Source of the DNA: Jeotgalibacillus haloalkalitolerans
GTDB lineage: Bacteria > Bacillota > Bacilli > Bacillales > Jeotgalibacillaceae
NCBI RefSeq assembly: GCF_034427455.1
Contig: NZ_JAXQNN010000002.1
Location: forward strand, 62,001 to 126,000
Direction of reading: 5' to 3'
Length of the DNA: 64,000 nt
In this document: piece by piece, positions 26,377-33,720 of the stretch
Layout: each line of letters begins with the position of its first letter
Position numbering within the stretch: the stretch's first letter is position 1
Position numbers and translations under genes: made by a program
The notes under the pieces: generated by a model
Databases searched by the model: none
Told to the model about the DNA's origin: nothing
The model's input: only the letters and a program-made list of their open reading frames with translations

Positions 26377-27597
26377 TTATTGGATGATTTTTAACATGTT
26401 GCTGTAAAACTGACCCATCTTTTCTGTTGCATCTGTTTGCATCTTTTCAGTGACATGTGTATAAATTTTAAGTGTTGTTTTTGCGTCCTCATGGCCCACC
26501 CGGTTCATGATCGTCGCAAGATCAACACCAGCCTCCGTCATCATGCTGATGAATGTATGTCTCAGCATGTGTGGCGAGGCTTCTTTTTTTATGCCTGAGA
26601 GCTTCATGATTCGATTCATACGCTTCCAGGTGAAATACGTTCTAAAAGGCAGACCGTTCTCCCGGGCAAATACAAAGTTTTCCGACTCAACCTTACCGCC
26701 AAAACCTGAAAATATATCCATCATCTTAAACTGGTTCCTGCGGTGCTCTCTCAACATCTCAGCAATTTCATCATTGATCGGCACGACGCGGACGGATCCA
26801 TGCGTTTTTGGGGAGGTTAGCTCATAATCCTCCATACGACCCTTGGCGTTATAAAGTGTTTTCGTCACCCTGATCATCTGAGTATTAAAATCAATGTCTG
26901 ACCATTTTAGCGCAGACATCTCACCAGATCTCAATCCAGTAAACAGCAGCAGAAAGAAACGCTCTTTATCCAGTTCCAAACCTTTATCATTTACGGTGTC
27001 CAGAAATAATTTGATCTCATCATGTGTAAAGTATTTTTCATCCTGATTCGAATGCTCGATCTCCTCAACCGTCAACTGCTTTTTAGGGATAAATGTATCC
27101 TCCGATGGCATTTCATTAATGAGCTTAGATTTCTTCGCATACTTAAATACAAGTTTTGCGGTGCTGATGTATGCCATGACAGTATTACGCTCATAGCGAT
27201 CAGACAGCTCAAATATGACGTTCTGAAAAACCTCTCGATTGATGTCGATCAGCTTTTTATCACCAATCATTTTATTGACCTGTTTCAGCCGATCTTTTCT
27301 GTGCAAATGCGTATTCTTCTTGACTCCACTCCTCCGATACTCCTCATACCACATGTCAGCCACATCACTAAATGTCAGCTGCTGGACCTCGGCCGGATCT
27401 CTGATCCCCTGAATCATCCGCATGTGCTTTTCTTCAAGCTTCTTAATCGCCATATCGACCTTGCGCTGCACTTCAGCCTTACCTTTTGCCCGGCGCCTGA
27501 TCTGATTACGCTTACCTGTCAACGGATCCCTCGGACCATCAGCAACAGCTTCATAGTACAAAACTTTCTTGCCTTCCATTACTTTTTTGACCTGCAT
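26377..27597 (-). CDS. int: Tyrosine-recombinase phage integrase
   Basis: 406 aa from ATG 27597. Catalyses site-specific integration and excision. N-terminal AP2-like arm-binding domain (KVLYYEAVADGPRD region), SAM-like core-binding domain in the middle, then the catalytic domain with the active residues in TGLRSGEMSALKW (Arg), HMLRHTF (His-x-x-Arg), VGHEDAKTTLKIY (His and Tyr nucleophile). A GTG at 27606 would add three residues but falls in the AAAGGGTG ribosome-binding site. Its stop lies 72 bp from prkC, facing the host, as expected at an att end. Confidence 0.93.
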   Translation of the reverse strand: MQVKKVMEGKKVLYYEAVADGPRDPLTGKRNQIRRRAKGKAEVQRKVDMAIKKLEEKHMRMIQGIRDPAEVQQLTFSDVADMWYEEYRRSGVKKNTHLHRKDRLKQVNKMIGDKKLIDINREVFQNVIFELSDRYERNTVMAYISTAKLVFKYAKKSKLINEMPSEDTFIPKKQLTVEEIEHSNQDEKYFTHDEIKLFLDTVNDKGLELDKERFFLLLFTGLRSGEMSALKWSDIDFNTQMIRVTKTLYNAKGRMEDYELTSPKTHGSVRVVPINDEIAEMLREHRRNQFKMMDIFSGFGGKVESENFVFARENGLPFRTYFTWKRMNRIMKLSGIKKEASPHMLRHTFISMMTEAGVDLATIMNRVGHEDAKTTLKIYTHVTEKMQTDATEKMGQFYSNMLKIIQ

Positions 27598-27602
27598 GTC
27601 AT

Positions 27603-28088
27603 TCACCCTTTCTTCAGATAATGATGACTCTCATAACTATTTAAACGCCTCTCAGCCAGCTCAGGCGACACCGGAAAGAGGTTATACATAGTATAGATTC
27701 TTTCGGTACGTGTAGGAAGAGAATCTATGTATTTGGCAAACATATGCACCGGCAGGCAAAATTTGAGTGTAAAGAGCCGAGCGCGATCCTCCTGGTATTC
27801 TCTGAAGCTCTCAGTGATCCCGAACTGATTGCCGGCGTGCGTCATGATATGGCATAGCTCATGCGCGAATGCTTCCCACTGACTGCGTTCATCCTCTCGG
27901 CTGTCCAGCACGATGAAGCCTGAACGCTCTGTCTCAAGTGTGCTGTATGACTTGCATTCAGCAAACTCAACGTAATGCCCGAGTCTTGATGCTATTTTCT
28001 CAATATCAATTTGATGCGGATGATAGATGTCAATCCCTTCATAAATTTCTTGTACTTTATCCTCCATCAGTGTCTGGCAATACTCCAT
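27603..28088 (-). CDS. ImmA/IrrE-type zinc metallopeptidase
   Basis: 161 aa from ATG 28088. The HELCH motif (HExxH) is the zinc site of the ImmA/IrrE family, and EYQEDRARLFTLKFCLP follows as in ImmA. In ICEBs1 and related elements such proteins cleave the phage repressor after DNA damage. The ATG at 28103 is less likely, since AGGAG lies just after it and correctly precedes the ATG at 28088. It sits next to int and 1.2 kb from the repressor gene that may be its target. Confidence 0.88.
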   Translation of the reverse strand: MEYCQTLMEDKVQEIYEGIDIYHPHQIDIEKIASRLGHYVEFAECKSYSTLETERSGFIVLDSREDERSQWEAFAHELCHIMTHAGNQFGITESFREYQEDRARLFTLKFCLPVHMFAKYIDSLPTRTERIYTMYNLFPVSPELAERRLNSYESHHYLKKG

Positions 28089-28125
28089 GACATCACTCCT
28101 CATAATTTGATATAAAACTACTAAT

Positions 28126-28145
28126 ATTGGTTAAATTCTACCAAT
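28126..28145. promoter_or_regulatory. Inverted repeat upstream of immA-int
   Basis: ATTGGT (28126-28131) and ACCAAT (28140-28145) with an 8-bp gap form a perfect dyad about 40 bp before the immA start on the minus strand. Its placement fits an operator or promoter-proximal protein site; no strong -10/-35 pair was recognised with it. Confidence 0.35.
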
Positions 28146-28235
28146 TCATCCATTATTTAAACAGGTGATGATTGATGGAAACTTAGCATATATATTACAT
28201 ATAAAACAAACGTATGTTCGGTTATTAGGTGTAAG

Positions 28236-28255
28236 AAAAACCCTCATCGAGAGGG
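28236..28255 (-). terminator. Intrinsic terminator of the DUF4352 gene
   Basis: On the minus strand CCCTC-loop-GAGGG (arms 28251-28255 and 28241-28245) is followed by a T run (28240-28236). It sits 12 nt past the stop of the leftward membrane-protein gene, so that gene is a separate transcript from immA-int. Confidence 0.7.
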
Positions 28256-28267
28256 CTTAACTCAAAA

Positions 28268-28921
28268 CTATTGTAAGCTGATTTCGCCTGTCTCTGTGCC
28301 AAAGAAACCAGTCTGTACCTGAATTGTAGCAGCTGACAGATCCAGTCCTGCCGGTGCATCAAATACGACGAGTCCGGTGTTAGAAAGACCTGGATTCACT
28401 TCTTCTAAGAAGAAATTGTTATCAGTGTTCGCATAGATAGAAGCCTCTGAATCAGCTTCGTATGTAGCATCATTAGCAAGCAATTTAAAGAATGATGAAT
28501 CAGTTGTGATTGCTTCGTTTTTATTGTTCATGACTGTTACGTCAAGGATTAAGTATTCACCTTTAGCAGTAGCGCCAAGGAATTCGTCTCCAACTTCAGT
28601 TGCTGTTGAAACGCTGTTGATTGTGAACTCTACGCCTTCAACATCAAGAGGTGTTCCGATCCCAGCTGTTTCTTCAGCATTTTCTTCCTCGGCTGGCTCT
28701 TCTTCAGCAGCTTCCTCTTCAGGCGCTTCGGTTTCCTCAGTTGCTTCTTCTTCACTTGCAGCAGATTCTGTATCAGCAGAAGTAGCCTCAGTTTCCGGTT
28801 CTTCAGCGACTTCAGTGTCTTCGCCTAAGTTGCCGATCACGCCGATTACAACGATCACAGCTAATGCGATAAACCACCAGCGCTTATAGATTGGCTTCTT
28901 TACTTTGTCTTTCTTTGCCAT
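28268..28921 (-). CDS. Membrane-anchored DUF4352-type protein
   Basis: 217 aa. A basic N terminus (KKDKVKKPIYKR), one membrane helix at about residues 15-32, a very acidic Glu/Ala/Thr-rich linker to about residue 86, then a globular beta domain resembling DUF4352 (EFTINSVSTATEVGDEF, YLILDVTVMNNKNEAI). Topology implies the domain faces outside the cell. It has its own terminator and a possible -10 (TATAGT, complement of 28960-28965), so it is likely expressed in the lysogen. Function not known; a lysogenic-conversion or superinfection role is only a guess. Confidence 0.78.
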   Translation of the reverse strand: MAKKDKVKKPIYKRWWFIALAVIVVIGVIGNLGEDTEVAEEPETEATSADTESAASEEEATEETEAPEEEAAEEEPAEEENAEETAGIGTPLDVEGVEFTINSVSTATEVGDEFLGATAKGEYLILDVTVMNNKNEAITTDSSFFKLLANDATYEADSEASIYANTDNNFFLEEVNPGLSNTGLVVFDAPAGLDLSAATIQVQTGFFGTETGEISLQ

Positions 28922-29293
28922 AGTTATTGCCCCCTGTTTAGTAAGATAATTACATACCCACTATACTACATTTCGGGTAAAAAAGATTCATTTTTTGACA
29001 AAATAATTACAGACTTTCTTCATTGTAATAGCAAAAATGAATTCAGCTAAAAAGTATTTCGATGAACGAAACGTGCAGACCCCGTGCATACAACGTTAAC
29101 TGTTGATGAACGTATACATTTTTAAATGTTGTTAAATCAACGTTTATACACTCTTATACATTTGCGTTGACGCACCTTTGAATAATACCTCGTTAACTGT
29201 TGATACGAGTTGCGTGATGTATTTATAGATATATAGATGTTTAGATCTTTAGATAAATAATTATTAGTTGTAGTTGTTATATACACGCACGCG
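28922..29293. other. A+T-rich non-coding stretch with direct repeats and a palindrome
   Basis: No credible gene on either strand in 372 bp. It holds a direct repeat CGTTAACTGTTGAT at 29094-29107 and 29191-29204, a perfect palindrome ACATTTTTAAATGT at 29116-29129, and several TATACA/TTATACA elements. It probably contains the promoter of the DUF4352 gene at its left end and regulator-binding sites. A 71-codon frame on the minus strand looks random. Confidence 0.5.
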
Positions 29294-29680
29294 TTACTTT
29301 TTCTTTTTCTGATCCTCATCAAAACGCTTACGCATTTTTTGATAAGCCTCAAACATAATTTCTAAATCGTCAATTGCATCCTCAATACTTCCGCCATCCT
29401 GAAAAAACAGATGTTCCTTTTGCATGAACCAGTCCATGAGATATTTCTGGCGATCGGTGAGAGGTTTATCTGTCACCTGCTTAAAGTCTCGGCCCAGAAT
29501 GTAATCTGTGCTCACCTCGTAGAAGTCAGCAAACTTTTTTAATGCCTCATAATCAGGTGTTCTATATCCACGTTCATAATTCGATATGTTTTGGTTCGGG
29601 ATATCTAATCGTCTTGATAATTCTAATTGGCTGATTCCGCGCTTTTCACGCAGGTCCCTTAATCTGTCGCCAATGCTCAT
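29294..29680 (-). CDS. CI-like phage repressor (XRE family)
   Basis: 128 aa. Helix-turn-helix of the XRE/Cro type at about residues 5-60 (RLRDLREKRGISQLELSRRLDIPNQ region), followed by a short charged C-terminal part ending in a lysine run. It lacks the S24 autocleavage domain, so induction would need another protease; the ImmA-type peptidase nearby fits. Start ATG with AGGAGG at 29689-29694. Divergent from the Cro-like gene, the usual genetic-switch arrangement. Confidence 0.88.
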   Translation of the reverse strand: MSIGDRLRDLREKRGISQLELSRRLDIPNQNISNYERGYRTPDYEALKKFADFYEVSTDYILGRDFKQVTDKPLTDRQKYLMDWFMQKEHLFFQDGGSIEDAIDDLEIMFEAYQKMRKRFDEDQKKKK

Positions 29681-29833
29681 AACATCGCCTCCTATATGCG
29701 TATTGTATATGGTTATACGCTGCGGTTTAAAAAAATATACGAAAAGTTTATAAAAACGCTTGACTTAAACGTAATGTAGAATTATTATTAGGGTACAGCT
29801 TAAACGAAACGCATAACAGGAGGTGCTAAGAAA
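29681..29833. promoter_or_regulatory. Divergent lysis-lysogeny switch region
   Basis: Between the leftward repressor and rightward Cro-like genes. Rightward promoter: TTGACT at 29760-29765, 17-bp spacer, TATTAT at 29783-29788. An operator-like dyad GCGTAT (29698-29703) and ATACGC (29715-29720) lies on the repressor side, and related ATACG/AACGC half-sites recur near the rightward -35. AGGAGG (complement of 29689-29694) serves the repressor; GGAGGTG at 29819-29825 serves the Cro-like gene. Confidence 0.72.
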
Positions 29834-30067
29834 ATGAAAATCAACGAAAACATGAGAGCGATTCGTGAAGCTCGCGGTTTGAAGCAAAAAGCCGTTGCAG
29901 AGCGTATTGGCGTTAGTGCTGTAACGTATAGCCATTACGAAACCGGGCTGAGAACGCCTGATCCTTACCGCCTGAAAAAGATTGCTGAGGTATTACAGGA
30001 ACCGATTCAGAGTTTTTTTGAAGAAAACTTAAACGAATCGGAGAATAAACAAAAAGTCGCTAATTAG
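29834..30067 (+). CDS. Cro-like XRE-family regulator
   Basis: 77 aa, almost entirely a helix-turn-helix domain (NMRAIREARGLKQKAVAERI, then VTYSHYETGLRTP). It is the first rightward gene, with GGAGGTG upstream, and is placed as Cro in lambda-type switches. Its recognition helix differs from that of the CI-like repressor, though both carry the YE.G.RTPD turn. Probably represses the lysogeny side and its own promoter; inferred from position. Confidence 0.85.
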   Translation: MKINENMRAIREARGLKQKAVAERIGVSAVTYSHYETGLRTPDPYRLKKIAEVLQEPIQSFFEENLNESENKQKVAN

Positions 30068-30078
30068 GAGGTGCTGGA

Positions 30079-30288
30079 ATGGACATAAACGACTGGATTA
30101 AAGAAAAGCTCGAAGGCAGTGGCGGATTGAATGATTACCGTTATTACGAAATGGCTGTATTCGATGGAACGCCAGAACGTGAAGGTGCCACTTGGATACT
30201 AAGATGCCTCGGAAATCCGGAGTGTGAAGGTTCTCAAGAAGTGCTTGATTCCATAATTGAAAACCGCAAACAGGATAAGGAGGACTGA
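30079..30288 (+). CDS. Small hypothetical phage protein
   Basis: 69 aa, not recognised. Acidic, no membrane segment; one CLGNPEC pair of cysteines. GGAGGTGCTGG upstream and tight spacing after the Cro-like gene and before the next gene place it in the early operon. Confidence 0.7.
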   Translation: MDINDWIKEKLEGSGGLNDYRYYEMAVFDGTPEREGATWILRCLGNPECEGSQEVLDSIIENRKQDKED

Positions 30289-30289
30289 C

Positions 30290-30646
30290 ATGAACAAGGT
30301 GAAGATGACGCAAGAGCAAATGAATGCGGTGAAGCTTAGGAAAGATTTGACCAAACCTTGGAAGCTTCAAGAAATTTTGTTCGCTGCATCACACGGCAGT
30401 CATTGTTTAACAGAAATTAACGGAATGACTGAAGAACAGATTACTGCAGCCTACTACTTCCCGGACCACTGCGAAATCGAGCCAGAGTATGAACAACTCA
30501 GTAACAGAGAAGCAGCTTTAGCTTGGGCTGATAAGCACGTGATTGAGTTTAAGTCTCAAAAGGGTGCTTGGTATCAATTCACAAATGATCACGCACCAAT
30601 AATGTTTCAAGATAAATCCAGAACATTCCGCCGGCAAAAGCCATGA
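30290..30646 (+). CDS. Hypothetical phage protein
   Basis: 118 aa from ATG 30290, which follows AAGGAGG by 6 nt; a start at 30257 would lie inside the previous gene before that site. A soluble protein of mixed helices, with HGSHCLTEINGMTEEQI and EAALAWADKHVIEF segments. No family recognised. The stop overlaps the start of a 29-residue membrane peptide gene. Confidence 0.7.
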   Translation: MNKVKMTQEQMNAVKLRKDLTKPWKLQEILFAASHGSHCLTEINGMTEEQITAAYYFPDHCEIEPEYEQLSNREAALAWADKHVIEFKSQKGAWYQFTNDHAPIMFQDKSRTFRRQKP

Positions 30647-30732
30647 GATCACTCACACGCTCAGAAAAAATAGTCGTATCGGTCATCATCGTGTTGCTGG
30701 TCATACTTTCGATTTGGTGGGAGGTGCAGTAA
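30643..30732 (+). CDS. Single-helix membrane micropeptide
   Basis: 29 aa. A charged start (MRSLTRSEK) then one hydrophobic helix (IVVSVIIVLLVILSIWW). ATGA overlap with the gene before; the next gene starts right after its stop, and its last codons hold that gene's GGGAGGTG ribosome-binding site. Could be a translational coupler or a small membrane effector; function unknown. Confidence 0.5.
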   Translation: MRSLTRSEKIVVSVIIVLLVILSIWWEVQ

Positions 30733-30912
30733 ATGGCATTGACAAAAGGTGAGCGAGCAGAAGTACTAGCTCAAATCGAAATGTTGAAACAGGAAGTATT
30801 GAATTCGCCTGCAGTATTCAGTTGTACCGTATCAAACGGATATAAATCTGATTCAGATGAAAAGCAGGTCAATATCTCAGTATCGTTTATCAAAAAGGAG
30901 GACTCCCAATGA
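30733..30912 (+). CDS. Small hypothetical phage protein
   Basis: 59 aa, ATG 30733 preceded by GGGAGGTG. Begins MALTKGERAEVLAQIEMLKQ, probably one helix, then a beta-rich tail. Overlaps the next start by 4 nt. Not recognised. Confidence 0.55.
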   Translation: MALTKGERAEVLAQIEMLKQEVLNSPAVFSCTVSNGYKSDSDEKQVNISVSFIKKEDSQ

Positions 30913-31004
30913 CAGCACTAACCGCATTAGTATTATCATTCTCAGTCTTTGCAGCATTCATTCTCGGCAGGGTCTATGAAGGTGATAAGTATGAAAAACA
31001 TTAA
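30909..31004 (+). CDS. Second single-helix membrane micropeptide
   Basis: 31 aa. N-terminal hydrophobic helix (LTALVLSFSVFAAFILG) followed by RVYEGDKYEKH. AAAAAGGAGG upstream and overlapping starts on both sides support translation. Function unknown; similar one-helix peptides often fill early phage operons. Confidence 0.5.
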   Translation: MTALTALVLSFSVFAAFILGRVYEGDKYEKH

Positions 31005-31092
31005 ACAGCGCATCAGAGATCGACACTGGAACAAAGCAGACACGGAAGAACGGTTGAAGCAGATGCAGGCATGGCTGGCGGTTAACTTTTAG
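30991..31092 (+). CDS. Micropeptide, 33 residues
   Basis: MKNIKQRIRDRHW start, basic and amphipathic, ending in WLAVNF. AAGGTG precedes ATG 30991, which overlaps the end of the previous micropeptide. Its stop is followed at once by the AGGAGGTG of the next gene. Real but functionally unknown, or a translational spacer. Confidence 0.42.
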   Translation: MKNIKQRIRDRHWNKADTEERLKQMQAWLAVNF

Positions 31093-31103
31093 GAGGTGCA
31101 GGG

Positions 31104-31337
31104 ATGAATGAATTTAAAGAATTTGTTCTTAATCGAATTGTAGAGCTTCATGTAGGACTGTTTTACAAAAACAAATATAACTATAACGACGTTGCTGATC
31201 TCATGTTGAGAATTAGTCACTTAAATGAGATCAAAACATTGCAAAAGCTGGTTCATGAACATCCGGATTGGGATACAGAGGTTTGCAGTACTTTGGTTGC
31301 CTTGAAAGTTAGAGAGCAGACAAGCTTACACATCTAG
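31104..31337 (+). CDS. Hypothetical phage protein
   Basis: 77 aa, AGGAGGTG upstream. Predicted all-helical and soluble (NEFKEFVLNRIVELHVGLFY opening). No family recognised. Lies between micropeptides and the antirepressor in the early operon. Confidence 0.68.
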   Translation: MNEFKEFVLNRIVELHVGLFYKNKYNYNDVADLMLRISHLNEIKTLQKLVHEHPDWDTEVCSTLVALKVREQTSLHI

Positions 31338-31348
31338 GAGGTGCCGAC

Positions 31349-32131
31349 ATGAACGGACTTAAATTAATTGATGATGAAATGCTGCCAGTGTATGAAACGG
31401 ATAAAGGTGAAAAGGTTGTTTTCGCCAGAGAGCTTCATGAATTGCTTTTTGTTCAAAGGGATTTCAGTACCTGGATTAAAGAAAGAATCAGCAGATACGG
31501 CTTTATCGAAGGTGAAGATTTTTCCCCCGTTTCGGGGAATGGCTCAACCACGCCACTTGGAGCGACTAAAGGCAGACCTAAGATTGATTACATCCTGATT
31601 TTAGATACAGCCAAAGAGATCGCAATGGTCGAAAACAACGAAATGGGTCGAGCAGTAAGACGAAAGTTCATTGCGATCGAAAAGAGATTGCGTGAAGAAA
31701 ACAAAAAGCCTACAAGTCAATTAGAAGTGTTGCAGGTAGCTGTTAACCAGTTAGTGGCTCAGCAAGAAAAGATTGACCGCATCGAGCAGCAACAACATTC
31801 ATTGCAACAAGAAAGTGAAACACTAAAACACCGCATTGATACATTCGATCGTATTGATCCACACGGCGATGAAAAGCAACGCCTGGTTAAGATGATTCAA
31901 AAATATGCCGGGGTAAACGGCATTCGCTTTGATCAAGCTTGGAGGGAATTCCGATCAGCTTATAACACGGCTTACAGAACCAATATCACAATGCTGATCG
32001 AAAATTATAAGATGAAGCACGGATTTAAAGATATGACACTGCCGCAGTACCTATCACTTACTGGACAGTTGCAAGACGGGCTCAGAGTAGCGGACAAGCT
32101 GTTAAATCCGAGCCAGCGAAGTGTTTTATAA
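31349..32131 (+). CDS. Phage antirepressor (AntA/AntB plus ORF6C domains)
   Basis: 260 aa. N-terminal AntA/AntB domain: FARELHELLFVQRDFSTWIKE region and YILILDTAKEIAMVENNEMG with RAVRRKFIAIEKRL. A coiled-coil linker lies about residues 115-170. The C-terminal ORF6C domain (RLVKMIQKYAGVNG, AWREFRSAYNTAYRTNI) is common in Gram-positive phages. Antirepressors of this class bind or titrate the repressor to favour lytic growth. AGGAGGTG upstream. The switch function is inferred from domain identity. Confidence 0.85.
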   Translation: MNGLKLIDDEMLPVYETDKGEKVVFARELHELLFVQRDFSTWIKERISRYGFIEGEDFSPVSGNGSTTPLGATKGRPKIDYILILDTAKEIAMVENNEMGRAVRRKFIAIEKRLREENKKPTSQLEVLQVAVNQLVAQQEKIDRIEQQQHSLQQESETLKHRIDTFDRIDPHGDEKQRLVKMIQKYAGVNGIRFDQAWREFRSAYNTAYRTNITMLIENYKMKHGFKDMTLPQYLSLTGQLQDGLRVADKLLNPSQRSVL

Positions 32132-32149
32132 CGAAAGGAGAGAGGCGCA

Positions 32150-32449
32150 ATGCTGAAAGTAGAACTGGATCTCGATCAGCTGCAGGCGGTTATCAAAGAC
32201 GCGATTGACCAGGCAATGAAAGAACATGCAGTCAAAAACGAATTGCCGCCAGTGTTATCTAAAACTCAGTTTCAAGAATTTCTCGGCATCAGTCACTCAA
32301 AGGCAGTTGAGCTGATGAAGCGCGGTGACTTCCCGGTATTTAGAGAAGCTGGTCATCCAAGAGTGCCAACGAAGCAGCTGTTTGAATGGATCGACCTGAA
32401 TACTAAATGGGTGAAGCGAGAAACGAAATATCTCAACCGAGTAATTTAA
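32150..32449 (+). CDS. DUF771-type DNA-binding phage protein
   Basis: 99 aa. The C-terminal two thirds (PPVLSKTQFQEFLGISHSKA, then GDFPVFREAGHPRVPT and WIDLNTKWV) match DUF771, an excisionase-like winged-helix family in phages. AAAGGAGAG upstream. Could serve as excisionase or early regulator; not decidable here. Confidence 0.72.
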   Translation: MLKVELDLDQLQAVIKDAIDQAMKEHAVKNELPPVLSKTQFQEFLGISHSKAVELMKRGDFPVFREAGHPRVPTKQLFEWIDLNTKWVKRETKYLNRVI

Positions 32450-32498
32450 TTATAAGTCATAAACAAACTATATCGCGGTAGAAAGAGGGCGTTGAAAA

Positions 32499-33014
32499 AT
32501 GACAATTGGTAGCGTGCTGAGAACGGAACGGGGCAACCGATCTCAACAACAAATGGTGCTTGAATTGGAGCTTCCGATCTCAAGAGAGAGCTTATCTCAA
32601 TACGAAAATAACAGAACAGAAATGCCAGCTGACATTAGCAGAATGATTTCAGAAAAGGCGCGTGATCCGTGGTTCCACTTCAATATCGCAAGAGAGTACA
32701 CAGGATTCGGGCCAAAGAAGCCAGACGGCAGGAAAGCGATCTTGCATCCATCAGCATGGAAAGAGATTGCAGTCAGAGAAATGCAGGAAGCGATTGAATC
32801 ATTAAACAGCTTCAACTTTGCGCAACCACTTGAAAGCATTGAGAACTGGCAGTATGAGGACCTTCAGAGAGTCGCAGATCAGGCGATAGATGCACAGTAT
32901 GCAGCAGGTAAGCTGATCGCAGTACTGGCTGAATCATCGAAGCTGGATGTGGTCAAGGCGTATAAGGATAACGAGCGCAAGTTGATTGCTCGGGGTTATT
33001 ACAAGGAGGGATAA
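32499..33014 (+). CDS. Putative helix-turn-helix regulator
   Basis: 171 aa. The N-terminal 60 residues look like an XRE helix-turn-helix (GSVLRTERGNRSQQQMVLEL, then ISRESLSQYENNRTEMPADI). The remainder is helical with no family recognised. AGAGGG upstream with somewhat long spacing. Third XRE-type protein of this prophage. Confidence 0.68.
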   Translation: MTIGSVLRTERGNRSQQQMVLELELPISRESLSQYENNRTEMPADISRMISEKARDPWFHFNIAREYTGFGPKKPDGRKAILHPSAWKEIAVREMQEAIESLNSFNFAQPLESIENWQYEDLQRVADQAIDAQYAAGKLIAVLAESSKLDVVKAYKDNERKLIARGYYKEG

Positions 33015-33015
33015 C

Positions 33016-33258
33016 GTGCAGGTCAACAGAGGATATAACATCCGAGAGCAATACAAGGATGAGTTATTCGGTGATACATCACTGGTTGCGTTAGATAGCA
33101 AACGCATCATGATTAGTCAGCCAGGGCAGACAGTAAACGGTCAAGTAAGTATACACGTAAATCAGTTGGTGGAAGTATTCAAGCAAATAAGGGGGGCACA
33201 GAACAATGAGAGATCATCCAATGATCGAAGAGATCGAGAGACACGGTTATCCGGTTGA
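33016..33258 (+). CDS. Hypothetical phage protein
   Basis: 80 aa from GTG 33016, six nt after AAGGAGGG. The longer frame from ATG 32986 lies inside the preceding gene and before this site. Not recognised. It overlaps the following gene by 53 nt, an unusually long overlap. Confidence 0.6.
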   Translation: MQVNRGYNIREQYKDELFGDTSLVALDSKRIMISQPGQTVNGQVSIHVNQLVEVFKQIRGAQNNERSSNDRRDRETRLSG

Positions 33259-33415
33259 GTATCTGGACAGTGAAGAATCACAGGGTTTTGATTTCTACGG
33301 AACTGAGCTGTTCCCAGGTGATGATATTGCGGAGATCGGCAATGAGACGATTCACATCGACAATCTGGAACGGTTTTTAGAGGATCATAAGGGATTTAGT
33401 TTTAAGACACTTTAG
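33206..33415 (+). CDS. YqaI-like phage protein
   Basis: 69 aa. HPMIEEIERHGYP at the N terminus and FYGTELFPGDDIAEIG ... NLERFLEDHKGFSFK at the C terminus resemble YqaI of the B. subtilis skin element. Function unknown in the family. GGGGGGC upstream; the start lies inside the preceding gene. Confidence 0.65.
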   Translation: MRDHPMIEEIERHGYPVEYLDSEESQGFDFYGTELFPGDDIAEIGNETIHIDNLERFLEDHKGFSFKTL

Positions 33416-33427
33416 GGGGCGAATGGG

Positions 33428-33718
33428 ATGACAGTTAAAGAGCTGATTATTGAGTTATTGGAATACAAGCAAGAAGCCTATATTGATTTCAGCATAGGCA
33501 CTGACGACGCTGACGAGTTTGAAATATCATATCCAGCATTTTCATCAAACAAGGTTTACGTGGATTTGAAATTTTATGGTCTTGAGTTGATCGACAAAGA
33601 CACTATCGAAAGTAAAGACAGCACAATCGCTGGTTTGTCAGATAAAAATGAAGAGTTGCAACAGCGTATTGAGGAACTGGAGAATTTAGTTGAGAAGTGT
33701 GAATCAGAAGACAAATAA
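33428..33718 (+). CDS. Hypothetical phage protein with C-terminal coiled coil
   Basis: 96 aa, acidic. The last third (STIAGLSDKNEELQQRIEEL region) reads as a coiled coil. Starts MTVKELIIELLEY, similar in style to many small phage proteins. Preceded by AGGGGGCG. No family recognised. Confidence 0.65.
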   Translation: MTVKELIIELLEYKQEAYIDFSIGTDDADEFEISYPAFSSNKVYVDLKFYGLELIDKDTIESKDSTIAGLSDKNEELQQRIEELENLVEKCESEDK

Positions 33719-33720
33719 AA

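Noticed and set aside
28660-28830. Repetitive TCTTC-rich tract considered as a repeat array
   Set aside because: It is the codon-level repetition of the Glu/Ala/Thr linker of the DUF4352 protein; there are no regular repeat units and spacers, so it is not a CRISPR.
29137-29352. 71-codon frame on the minus strand beyond the repressor
   Set aside because: It overlaps the repressor end in another frame, is rich in Thr/Asn/Tyr from A+T bias, and has no ribosome-binding site.
30079-30646. Toxin-antitoxin pair
   Set aside because: The two small proteins show no known toxin or antitoxin motif; the arrangement is ordinary for an early phage operon.
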